The notes below the pieces were generated by a model that made no database searches, was not told where the DNA came from, and saw only the letters and a program-made list of their open reading frames with translations. A DNA stretch of 64,000 nt from a virus. The translations under genes were made by a program, and so were the position numbers. The stretch is from positions 1-64,000 of the IMG/VR virus record IMGVR_UViG_3300042544_002482. One strand, written 5' to 3'. Shown piece by piece: positions 26,548 through 34,481 of this stretch; the first letter of the stretch is position 1, and each line of letters starts with the position of its first letter.

Positions 26548-26625
26548 TTAACTATTGGTTTGTACAATTAGATTCCCTATTTCGGTAACCATTGAGTCTG
26601 TAAGTTGTTTTTCTTGATTTGTCAT
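26548..26625 (-). CDS. Possible 25-residue peptide
   Basis: An ATG at 26625 opens a 25-codon frame ending TAA (26548-26550), encoding a polar peptide that begins MTNQEKQLTD and ends VQTNS. It fills the gap between the zinc-ribbon gene and the ATP-grasp/Hint gene almost exactly. AAGAAAAG lies upstream of the ATG. Support is limited to position and packing; it may be spurious. Confidence 0.3.
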   Translation of the reverse strand: MTNQEKQLTDSMVTEIGNLIVQTNS

Positions 26626-26652
26626 ATCTTTTCTTGATTAATAATTTATTTT

Positions 26653-28131
26653 TTAATTTATACAATACTCACAGACTGCAAATGGGCCACAACATTGTCC
26701 CTTGGGGCAACTACCTTGTCCGTAGTATGGTGTACCAAAACAACTAGCATAGTTATGTTCAACGGCGGCAAAATAAGACACGTATGTAGTTGTTGGGTTA
26801 TCAGTTGATGTTAAAAACAAATGTGCTCTTTCTACACCAATTGTCCATCCTGAAAATTCTTCATCCACAATATTGATTGATTGAACAATTTTTTCCACTA
26901 TTTGAACATTTTCATTTTCCGATGTATCTATAAGTAAAACAACATTTCCTGGAACAAAATCCATTATTTTAACGAATTTAATTTCATTATTTTCGTAAAT
27001 TAAATAACTTGAGTTAATGGTATCAAACCATTCTGTTTCATCGGTAAACGTTATTTTAGCAATTTCTACATTAATATCAATTCTTTTTTTGCTTATAATT
27101 TTGTTTGTACTATAAACTACACCATCCAAAAAAGTTTGCATATCAATTTGATAATTCGCTAAAACGTTTACCGCATCGATATTATCAGCATTAGGGATGT
27201 CTATAGTTCTAACAATATCCCCAATTTGTAAATCTAATCCACTTTTTGTTGAACCATCGGCCATAATAACATAATCGTCATCCAATAATTTTGGAAGGTT
27301 GATTTTAAAATCTGAAGTGTAATAAATATTTCTGTAAAGATTATCGATTTCAAACGTTTCATCACTATAAGTGACATTATTTGTTAATTTTTGAATTGCG
27401 ATGTCGGTATACCCCCCTATGTGAATAGATTCTAAATTTGGGGGGAATAACATACTTATTTTTCTAATCTTAGTTACCTTATTAGAGTATACCTTCGATT
27501 CGTTAAAATAATATGGCATTAAAAAATAATCTTCAGTAACGTTTTGTAAAACAAGGTCCAATTCTGTTTGATTTGTCACCTTATAAAACTTAGGATAAAC
27601 TTCCTTATTATAAGCGGGTTTTATAGCTTTTAAAATAAAATTAGGATGTATCCCATTGTCTTGAATGTTTGTTATATTATTTATTAGGACATCTTCATCA
27701 TTTAAATAAGCGAATTCCGAACCAAATTCACTATCCTTAATCAAATTTAGATATTCAATTTTATTAGCACAATAGGAACTATCCAATATAGCCGTGGTGT
27801 CAAATGAAGTCCTCACAATTAAATGTGTTTCACTATCTTCAATATATGGAATTGTTATCGAATTTGGGGCGGTAGCTATTGTTTCAAATTCCAAAGATAA
27901 ATTTGCGGCTACGTTCTGAATTTGTTCTTTAATTTTAACGTTAGCCCCCATATATGTTATCTTCGTAAACAAATTTGAGGTGACAAAATTCTGAAAATCC
28001 GTCATATCAAATACTTCATTATCGTTTTCTATTTTTTGTGTGGAATATCCGATATTCGTATTCATCTCAATAGGTCTTAAATTACCCCCTGAATCGTAGA
28101 CAAAATCCAAACCAACTATTACTGCTCTCAT
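26653..28131 (-). CDS. ATP-grasp-like / Hint-like protein with cysteine-rich tail
   Basis: A 492-residue protein of unusual composition. Residues 7-30 (GLDFVYDSGGNLRPIEMN) look like the Mg-ATP segment of ATP-grasp enzymes. Residues 160-240 hold conserved-looking K, P and YPKFYKV blocks. Residues 285-445 resemble a Hint (intein/hedgehog) fold: VIMADGSTKSGLDLQIGDIV at its start and GVERAHLFLTS at its end. The nucleophile Cys/Ser before the first strand and the final HN are not in the usual places, so splicing activity is doubtful. A short tail has six cysteines (C464 to C490). It may be a virion protein; function unknown. Confidence 0.55.
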   Translation of the reverse strand: MRAVIVGLDFVYDSGGNLRPIEMNTNIGYSTQKIENDNEVFDMTDFQNFVTSNLFTKITYMGANVKIKEQIQNVAANLSLEFETIATAPNSITIPYIEDSETHLIVRTSFDTTAILDSSYCANKIEYLNLIKDSEFGSEFAYLNDEDVLINNITNIQDNGIHPNFILKAIKPAYNKEVYPKFYKVTNQTELDLVLQNVTEDYFLMPYYFNESKVYSNKVTKIRKISMLFPPNLESIHIGGYTDIAIQKLTNNVTYSDETFEIDNLYRNIYYTSDFKINLPKLLDDDYVIMADGSTKSGLDLQIGDIVRTIDIPNADNIDAVNVLANYQIDMQTFLDGVVYSTNKIISKKRIDINVEIAKITFTDETEWFDTINSSYLIYENNEIKFVKIMDFVPGNVVLLIDTSENENVQIVEKIVQSINIVDEEFSGWTIGVERAHLFLTSTDNPTTTYVSYFAAVEHNYASCFGTPYYGQGSCPKGQCCGPFAVCEYCIN

Positions 28132-28158
28132 ATTATTTTCTTATTTTTATATAAATAT

Positions 28159-28374
28159 CTATTTTTTATCTTTTAATCCGTATTTAATCCATCTATACCA
28201 TATCCTCTCATGAAGATAATATTGAATGGGTTTATATACCAACTCAGCAACCCCAAACGCGGCTCCAACCTTAATTGAACCACTTATTAACCACATTAAA
28301 CCAAATCCAATTAAAGTACTTATAATTCGATATGAAATGGTTTTAGCAATGTGTCTCCTACGCTCTACAATCAT
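28159..28374 (-). CDS. DUF2061 membrane protein
   Basis: A 71-residue protein. HIAKTISYRIISTLIGFGLMW starts the conserved DUF2061 pattern, followed by a second hydrophobic segment (VGAAFGVAELVYKPIQYYL) and the closing HERIWYRWIKYG. Two transmembrane helices place it in the inner membrane. In bacteria DUF2061 genes are often beside sulfate-activation genes, and here it directly follows a nucleotidyltransferase and an APS kinase, which supports the sulfation module. The biochemical role of the family is not known. Confidence 0.85.
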   Translation of the reverse strand: MIVERRRHIAKTISYRIISTLIGFGLMWLISGSIKVGAAFGVAELVYKPIQYYLHERIWYRWIKYGLKDKK

Positions 28375-28754
28375 TATCCTTTAGTTTGGTCATATTTTAT
28401 AGTTCCATCTGGACTCATGTGTCCAGTTCTTATTGCCGTTCCACTTATTACCGCCACATCCGCTGGAGGTTCGTGATATATTACATCATAACCCACACCT
28501 CTACCATAGTTTATACTTTCAATGTCAGGAATAATCGATATTAATATTTTATCAAAGTTCTGACTAAAAAAGGGTTCATGTATTAACATCTGCAACACTT
28601 CCTGTGCGGTTTTTGGGTTATTTTCATCCACCTCAACATCTCTAATCGCCACCCATACATTCTTACCTTTTTCCAATTGTTGGTTGATTAACCATTCGTG
28701 ACCCTTGTGCCAATTCTGCCAACGGCCAACATACATTGCGTACTTTTTACTCAT
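28374..28754 (-). CDS. HxGH-type nucleotidyltransferase
   Basis: A 126-residue protein of the cytidylyl/adenylyltransferase superfamily. GRWQNWHKGHEWLI carries H16-x-x-H19, the HxGH catalytic motif, and ISGTAIR (103-109) is the second ATP-binding motif. The superfamily includes NMN adenylyltransferase, glycerol-3-phosphate cytidylyltransferase and ATP sulfurylase. The length fits the compact cytidylyltransferase/NadM forms. Its one-base overlap with the DUF2061 start and four-base overlap with the APS kinase gene suggest it may make APS from sulfate, replacing ATP sulfurylase. This is a context inference; NAD or CDP-sugar synthesis are alternatives. Confidence 0.75.
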   Translation of the reverse strand: MSKKYAMYVGRWQNWHKGHEWLINQQLEKGKNVWVAIRDVEVDENNPKTAQEVLQMLIHEPFFSQNFDKILISIIPDIESINYGRGVGYDVIYHEPPADVAVISGTAIRTGHMSPDGTIKYDQTKG

Positions 28755-29185
28755 AATGTTATAATATTTAATAATTTATTTGATGATTGTTCCACGGTTT
28801 CTGTGGTGGTATCAATATCTATAAAGTCTTCTGTTGGTGGTTCGTAATTAGATACGTGGAAATTTTCCCTACCTCTAATCTCACTAGTGTGTACATAAAC
28901 CTCTGTAACATCTGCTAGTTTTTTAAATGTGTCTCTTTGGTCCTTATATGGTGAAACCAATGACACTAAAACCGTGTACCCTTTCCTATGTAGGAAAAGT
29001 GCAATGTCTTGAGCCCTCTCAATATTCCTTCTTCTTCCTGCTTCGGAATAATCTTTATTTTGGAAAATGTCTCTTAAATCGTCACCATCAATATGTGCGG
29101 TAGATGTGGGTGAAAGAGTTTTCATCAATTCTAACGCAATAGTTGTTTTACCCGATCCGGGTTGACCCGTAAACCAATATATCAT
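28751..29185 (-). CDS. cysC: Adenylylsulfate (APS) kinase-like protein
   Basis: A 144-residue P-loop kinase. GQPGSGKTT (7-15) is Walker A; HIDGDDLRD (31-39) is the D-G-D APS-binding motif; GRRRNIERAQDIALFL is the R-x-x-N region; LVSPYKDQRD includes S78 at the site of the CysC phospho-serine. It is shorter than typical CysC (about 200) because the lid insert is reduced to a few residues. It would convert APS plus ATP to PAPS, the sulfate donor for the two sulfotransferases downstream. The gene starts after a 36-base A/T-rich gap following a glycosyltransferase gene. Confidence 0.83.
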   Translation of the reverse strand: MIYWFTGQPGSGKTTIALELMKTLSPTSTAHIDGDDLRDIFQNKDYSEAGRRRNIERAQDIALFLHRKGYTVLVSLVSPYKDQRDTFKKLADVTEVYVHTSEIRGRENFHVSNYEPPTEDFIDIDTTTETVEQSSNKLLNIITL

Positions 29186-29221
29186 ACATATAATATATGA
29201 AAATAGATTGAAATAATAAAG

Positions 29222-30373
29222 TTAAATTACACTTTTATCATAAAATTGAAATCCTGTTATTTTTTCATACATTTTTTCTCCGGGTGATAAAAGTGGTAGA
29301 TTAATGTTATATTTTGGGTATATCTCTCTATAGTAACTATTCACCTTACGTAACCACTCAACCCCAAATCTGTGGGCGATTTGTCCAATAATTAAACATT
29401 GTATTATGGGTGACCATTTATGATGAGCTAAATGTAGTATACCACCAAAATCATGATTAAAATATTTTAACATATCCTCCTCATCTTTTATAGTGTATTT
29501 GTTCTTTTTTAGGTTAGACACACCACAACAATCACAGATAAATTCTTCATCGTAGTGGTAATTGTTTTGAAACATTAATGGGAATTCAAAATCGTTCTCT
29601 AAGTACGTCCCATCTCTTCGTTCCTGTAATATTTGAAAGAACCATTTATTAGCTAAAAAACACTCTCCAGATGTGATTGAATTTTTATATTTATCACTCA
29701 ATTCCATTAAGTTTAAATGTATCATTAATTGTTCAATGTAACAAGCTCCATATCCTTTATCATATGAGTCTATCTTTTCTTTATTTTCTTCGTAGTGACT
29801 TAATGATAATTGTGTTGCCTTTTTGAATAATTCGAAATCTTTTACATATATTAAATTCATATTTGGGATGTCTCCAACTTTAAAGTTTTTAATTTTTTCT
29901 TCCGAATGAAATTTTTTCATATCATTAAACGGAACCCCATATGCATTCATTGCACTAGTAAAATAATCATTAAATCCTTTTGGTGTTGTGTTACGTCCTA
30001 AATCTGGAAAATCTCTATGTGCGAACATAACGTCTTGTTCTAATGGAAACGTTATTTTTTTATTAATAATAGTGTCGGTATCAATGTGAATAAAAGGTTC
30101 ATTCATCGATTCGAACACCTTCATTTTCACAACACTAAACGTAGTTGGGTTTAATCCATCTAACACATCTATATCTATTTCATCATATGGAATACCAATT
30201 TTAACAATTTGTTCCATAACAAACTCATTTGTGTATAATTTTATATTCCCTTGATTTCTTTTAATCATTAACGCGCTAAGTAATTGTACATATAAAACGT
30301 CTTTCCATATGACGTGTGTATATTTTTTATCGACATTAAAGTTATTTGGAATATAGCTATGTATAAATTTCAT
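29222..30373 (-). CDS. Glycosyltransferase-like protein (DUF6734/GT-A type)
   Basis: A 383-residue protein. An N-terminal nucleotide-fold half leads to FIHIDTDTIINK, a D-x-D donor-sugar site. A second region contains YIEQLMIHLNL and a cysteine knot-like FICDCCGVSN near residue 275, then HLAHHKW, a histidine-rich segment near residue 320 also common in this phage family. It resembles the next gene in layout. Transfer of a sugar in the modification island is likely. It shares one base with the next gene upstream. Confidence 0.68.
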   Translation of the reverse strand: MKFIHSYIPNNFNVDKKYTHVIWKDVLYVQLLSALMIKRNQGNIKLYTNEFVMEQIVKIGIPYDEIDIDVLDGLNPTTFSVVKMKVFESMNEPFIHIDTDTIINKKITFPLEQDVMFAHRDFPDLGRNTTPKGFNDYFTSAMNAYGVPFNDMKKFHSEEKIKNFKVGDIPNMNLIYVKDFELFKKATQLSLSHYEENKEKIDSYDKGYGACYIEQLMIHLNLMELSDKYKNSITSGECFLANKWFFQILQERRDGTYLENDFEFPLMFQNNYHYDEEFICDCCGVSNLKKNKYTIKDEEDMLKYFNHDFGGILHLAHHKWSPIIQCLIIGQIAHRFGVEWLRKVNSYYREIYPKYNINLPLLSPGEKMYEKITGFQFYDKSVI

Positions 30374-31314
30374 TAAATTAACTTTTTATTTACTTTATTA
30401 ATTTCATTTTTGTATTCCTCAATTTTCATATTTCTATATTCTTCATTTAATTTTAATGCGTGTTTATTAAACCACACGTGTTCGTAATTCAAATTTTCAG
30501 TGTGATCAACTCTGTTTGGGTCCTTTAACCAAAATAAAGCCTTTCCTGGTGCGGGATTATCACCAATAGAATGTGATTCTGAATATGACATATAAATCTT
30601 ATTCTCAATACTCTCCACTTTCATATTCAATTTTCTAATCCCGTAACCAAGTATCCCTTGATCAGCAATTAACCATAACCACTCAGGTATGTATTCATAT
30701 TCTCTAGTGATTATATCTAAATGTCTTTTTAGGTAATCATCTCTTAATGTCTCATTGTTCATGAAAACAAATGATGTATTTGGTATAAACATATTTTGAT
30801 TGAAGTCTTCAATACCACCGATACGGTTTACTTGATTTTCAAAAACAAAAAATTCTCCCCTTTGAATTTCCCATTGGGTGTGTACTAAATCGTAATTCCA
30901 AACCCAATCAGGTAATTTACTCCTTACAATAAAATCTAAATCTAAAAATAGATATGGTGTGGGTTCTTTACCAATTACAATTGATTTACCCGTTGTCCAA
31001 AATCTACCTGGTTCAATGTATGAGTATTCTTTATTGAATGTCTCTAAAACATCCGTATCCACCTCATCCCATAACCCCAACATTCCTTTTTTCTTATAAA
31101 ATTCATACCCAATATTATCAGTATACAATTTTGTTACCCCAACATACTTTTTCGCGTTTCTTACTGCTAATTCCTGTATAACTAATTCATAATCAACAAT
31201 ATCATATTCATCGTCGGGTAAATCAAACATCTTCATTCTATTATACCCTTGAGCATCATTCTTGTGAAAAAATGGCGCGGTCCAATTAACAAAGATTACT
31301 TTTAAATTATTCAT
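30373..31314 (-). CDS. Glycosyltransferase-like protein (DUF6734/GT-A type)
   Basis: A 313-residue protein with LFLDLDFIVRSK as the D-x-D site, preceded by TTGKSIVIGKEPTPY, and FNQNMFIPNTSFVFMNN near residue 180. LWLIADQGILGYGI carries an acidic residue suitable as a catalytic base region, and HVWFNKHALKL closes the domain. The layout parallels the gene at 29222-30373 without close sequence identity. The start overlaps the next gene upstream by eight bases. A GT-A sugar transferase is likely; donor unknown. Confidence 0.66.
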   Translation of the reverse strand: MNNLKVIFVNWTAPFFHKNDAQGYNRMKMFDLPDDEYDIVDYELVIQELAVRNAKKYVGVTKLYTDNIGYEFYKKKGMLGLWDEVDTDVLETFNKEYSYIEPGRFWTTGKSIVIGKEPTPYLFLDLDFIVRSKLPDWVWNYDLVHTQWEIQRGEFFVFENQVNRIGGIEDFNQNMFIPNTSFVFMNNETLRDDYLKRHLDIITREYEYIPEWLWLIADQGILGYGIRKLNMKVESIENKIYMSYSESHSIGDNPAPGKALFWLKDPNRVDHTENLNYEHVWFNKHALKLNEEYRNMKIEEYKNEINKVNKKLI

Positions 31315-32002
31315 ATATAAAATATAAGTCTTGTTTTAAATCATTGGTTTTATATAAAGGTACCCCCGAATTTAAAATCGATATACCTATTATTAATCCC
31401 TCACCTCTACCTAATGGTTTGTTATTAAATTTAACATCATTATTGTTTATTTCTTTTTTTAAACAATTAAAAATTTTAAAAAAGTCATTCAACTTTTCAT
31501 CTCTACTAATAACGAAAAATCTTTCACCAATTAATTTAGCATCGCTAATTTTTAAATTGTTTTTTTTACAATGATTTTCAATATGATCAAAATAATCATC
31601 TTTAATGATGTTCTTAAATTCTTGATATGTTAAAGGGGTTTCTAACCAATCTTCAGTATAATAAATCCCGGGGTTAAATTTTGCTTCACAGAAGTTATCA
31701 ATATTTAATGTGATATCAGAATCAACATATAATATCGTCTCATATTTTTTTAAAGCAATTTCACAAATCAATAATTTATCCGTATAAGATTTGTCTACTT
31801 CAGTATACGGGACAATAATAACATTTAAGTCCTTAAACTCTTCTGGACTGTCAGTTAAAACAAGAATATCTACTGGGTAAGATTTATAGGTCTTAATATT
31901 TTTAATCGCCAAATCAATATAATAATTGTCTTCTTCTTTTTCTATTATACCGTTTTTAACTAATGGAGATTTAAATACAAATAAACAAATAGCTTTATTC
32001 AT
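31307..32002 (-). CDS. Glycosyltransferase-like protein (GT8/GT77-like)
   Basis: About 231 residues from ATG 32002; a TTG two codons upstream is less likely and the ATG gives an eight-base overlap with the upstream gene. YSVDILVLTD-type strands lead to ETILYVDSDITLNID, the D-x-D site, near residue 92. FVISRDEKLNDFFKIF and a final glycine-rich RGEGLIIGISI segment follow, a pattern of GT8/GT77-like retaining transferases. It resembles the protein at 49130-49864 in the GEG-I-I/S-I ending. Substrate not readable. Confidence 0.68.
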   Translation of the reverse strand: MNKAICLFVFKSPLVKNGIIEKEEDNYYIDLAIKNIKTYKSYPVDILVLTDSPEEFKDLNVIIVPYTEVDKSYTDKLLICEIALKKYETILYVDSDITLNIDNFCEAKFNPGIYYTEDWLETPLTYQEFKNIIKDDYFDHIENHCKKNNLKISDAKLIGERFFVISRDEKLNDFFKIFNCLKKEINNNDVKFNNKPLGRGEGLIIGISILNSGVPLYKTNDLKQDLYFIYE

Positions 32003-32576
32003 AATCAATTTTATGGTTTTGTATTAATGTTAAGCTTTGCCCAACCAAAACATCTCTTCGCCCATCTGTAACTGGTTTTATAAAATGTGGGTGTGTCAAT
32101 CCACCTGGAAAGATAATAATATCACCCAATTCTAAATTATAAGAAATGTCTTGTCTTGGAAAACAAAGTTCACCACCTTTAAAATTATTATTAAGTAAGC
32201 CAACAAATGTTAAACCACTAAAATCCCAATGAACATTCTTTTCTGAAAAAATTGTATTGTCTCTATAATAATGTAATAAAAACATATCCCTCCATTTTGT
32301 TTTAACAAAATCTTTTATATTTTTTATTGTTTCGTGAGACGCGTTTAATCCAATACCATTTTCAATATCATAAATTTTTAGATAGTCGTCTAAAAGCGGA
32401 TATTCAATATTATTGAACCAAAAATCATTAATTTTATAAAATAAACTCATATCAATTTTATCTACATCAATCCTATCAATACCACCAATATTATCACGAA
32501 CTAATAATAATTCATCAATAATAGATTTTGGTATTATAGATTTAAAAACGAAAATATCTGAATCTATTTTTATCAT
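31995..32576 (-). CDS. 2-oxoglutarate/Fe(II)-dependent oxygenase
   Basis: A 193-residue double-stranded beta-helix protein. NVHWDFSG gives the H116-x-D118 iron ligands; THPHFIKPVTDGRR gives the distal histidine (H162 or H164) and the arginine that binds 2-oxoglutarate. FKGGELCFPRQD and GDIIIFPGG are typical of the prolyl-4-hydroxylase-like group. It hydroxylates a C-H bond, possibly in a peptide, sugar or nucleotide. It overlaps the preceding glycosyltransferase by eight bases and abuts a second oxygenase gene. Confidence 0.82.
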   Translation of the reverse strand: MIKIDSDIFVFKSIIPKSIIDELLLVRDNIGGIDRIDVDKIDMSLFYKINDFWFNNIEYPLLDDYLKIYDIENGIGLNASHETIKNIKDFVKTKWRDMFLLHYYRDNTIFSEKNVHWDFSGLTFVGLLNNNFKGGELCFPRQDISYNLELGDIIIFPGGLTHPHFIKPVTDGRRDVLVGQSLTLIQNHKIDYE

Positions 32577-33287
32577 TTATATTTCAATATTAAAATTAAT
32601 TACACATCTATGGGTTTTACCATAGAATGGTTTAACTGAATGTATAATATCAGCCGGCCACATCATTAACATACCTTTTTTAGGTCTTATAAAGTGAGAC
32701 ATTCCTCTGATATGAAACGTAAAAACACCACTGTATGGATGATCTGCGATTGGCTCACCATCTGATAAATAATATCCGCCAACAAAACTTAAAGGTGCTG
32801 ATTCATAAATAGACCACCTACAATGGTTGTGTTGATTATGTCCTCTTCCAGAAGTTGGCTCATAATATTGTATCCAACTTTCTGTCACCTTTGGGTTGTT
32901 GTTATGTTTAAAATTTAATAAATTTAAAAAATCAATAAAACCATCTGTACATCGTTTCTTAATTAGTTTAACACATTCTTCTTCTCTATCTAAAAACTCA
33001 TTTGTGGGCACAAGAAAACGACTACCTATTGGGTTGAATTCTGTCGGTTCAACCCATTTATCATGTTTACCATAATTTATTTCATATGTGCTTTGTCTAT
33101 CCTGATCATATTGTTCAGGTAATTCTTGCCCCATTAATTTTTGTTCGGGTGTTAACTCATTAAACCCTAAATTATAAACCAAATCATGTAAATCATGATC
33201 ATCAAATTGTTTCATGTATACTGGTATGGGGGCTAAAAGATATAGATTGTCTTGACCGCTTGGCCAAAGTGGATTGTGAAAATACAT
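32577..33287 (-). CDS. Putative 2OG-Fe(II) oxygenase, second type
   Basis: A 236-residue protein of the 2OG-FeII_Oxy_5-like pattern. SGRGHNQHNHCRWS supplies histidines (H150, H153, H155) near the first strand; SFVGGYYLSDGEP is the next strand; RPKKGMLMMWPADIIHSVKP has the distal H216; and HRCVINFNI ends the fold with R227 placed to bind 2-oxoglutarate. The first H-x-D is not obvious, so ligand assignment is tentative. No bases separate it from the other oxygenase, and it overlaps the end of a radical SAM gene by one base. Confidence 0.72.
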   Translation of the reverse strand: MYFHNPLWPSGQDNLYLLAPIPVYMKQFDDHDLHDLVYNLGFNELTPEQKLMGQELPEQYDQDRQSTYEINYGKHDKWVEPTEFNPIGSRFLVPTNEFLDREEECVKLIKKRCTDGFIDFLNLLNFKHNNNPKVTESWIQYYEPTSGRGHNQHNHCRWSIYESAPLSFVGGYYLSDGEPIADHPYSGVFTFHIRGMSHFIRPKKGMLMMWPADIIHSVKPFYGKTHRCVINFNIEI

Positions 33288-34480
33288 TAGCTTAATTTTA
33301 AAATATTATATGTTATTGGGAATATATCTTTAAATTTTTGATCCCTAGATTCATCTAGTAAATTATTTATTTTAATAAATGAATTCCAGTCCTGTTCTGT
33401 CGATTCTTTACTATTAAGGTATTGCGTAATATTTGTAAATTGTTCTTTAATTTCCGGGCTTTTTACCGGTAAACTATTATAAGATTCATTAACATATTTT
33501 TCAATATCTATTTTTAAGTTTTCTGGAATATTGTTTATGCAATAGTATTTTGGTTGTGATAAAAAGTTACAATGTATTCGAATATTATTCTCAATTGCAA
33601 ATTCAGCGACTTCGTTAAAATCTAGGACATTCATAATTGAAACTGTGTAACAAATATGAAACTTGAAATTTTTTAAATCTTTTGTTTTATCTAACCATAA
33701 TAAAATATTATTTTTTACTTCATTCCAGTTTGCACCATATCTTAAATAATTAAATTTATCACCAACACCGTCTATACTAAATGAAATATCAGAAAGCTCA
33801 AAGTTTTTTAATATTTCAAAATATTCATCTTTAAAAATAGTACCATTAGTGTTAAAATGAACATACTTATTTTTAGCAATACCAGTATATACACATTTTT
33901 CTAAAATGGACCATTGTTTTTTCATTAACATTGGTTCACCACCATATAGATCAAGTATTTTTACTGATGATATATTTTTTTCAATTTCATCCCAAACCAT
34001 ACTGTCGTCAGCAAATGGTAAAGAACAAGATTTTGTAATCTGATTTAGTTTTTCATCTGAAATATCCGGGTTTAAAACTGATTTATGTTCTTTTTTCCAG
34101 TTTGAAGATGAATATACGTTACATATTCTACAAGTTAGATTACAAATATTCCCCATGTTTAATTCTAAAAAATGTATTTCACTTTCTAGTAGGGTTAAAT
34201 GTGCAACTCTATTATTATCTCTAATTCTTTTACTTTCAACTCCCGAATCTTCTAAATTCCAACAACCATTACACTCTGGTGATTTTATTCCATTTTTAAA
34301 ATCTTCTTTAAGTTTTTTTAATGTAGGTGATTGTAGTGCGTCTTGGAAGGTTGTGTTTAGAACACTCATAACATTACCATCATCATCTTTAAGATATGTT
34401 TCACTAGCAATACAACATGGTGTAAATTTTCCATCCGTTGTTACCCTCAACCCATTATTTATGTTTGCACATTTTATCAT
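33287..34480 (-). CDS. Radical SAM protein with N-terminal twitch-like cysteines (array member 1)
   Basis: A 397-residue protein. C113-x3-C117-x2-C120 (CNLTCRIC) is the SAM-cleaving cluster site, and LYGGEPMLM is the GGE motif. Cysteines before it (C4, CC at 22-23, C70-x-x-C73) form an N-terminal auxiliary-cluster domain resembling half a SPASM domain moved to the front. SISFSIDGVGDKFNYLR is the usual barrel strand. It is the leftmost member of the eight-gene array and abuts the oxygenases. Substrate unknown. Confidence 0.87.
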   Translation of the reverse strand: MIKCANINNGLRVTTDGKFTPCCIASETYLKDDDGNVMSVLNTTFQDALQSPTLKKLKEDFKNGIKSPECNGCWNLEDSGVESKRIRDNNRVAHLTLLESEIHFLELNMGNICNLTCRICNVYSSSNWKKEHKSVLNPDISDEKLNQITKSCSLPFADDSMVWDEIEKNISSVKILDLYGGEPMLMKKQWSILEKCVYTGIAKNKYVHFNTNGTIFKDEYFEILKNFELSDISFSIDGVGDKFNYLRYGANWNEVKNNILLWLDKTKDLKNFKFHICYTVSIMNVLDFNEVAEFAIENNIRIHCNFLSQPKYYCINNIPENLKIDIEKYVNESYNSLPVKSPEIKEQFTNITQYLNSKESTEQDWNSFIKINNLLDESRDQKFKDIFPITYNILKLS

Positions 34481-34481
34481 C

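Noticed and set aside
26653-28131. Active intein
   Set aside because: The first nucleophile and terminal HN are not in the expected positions, so splicing cannot be supported.
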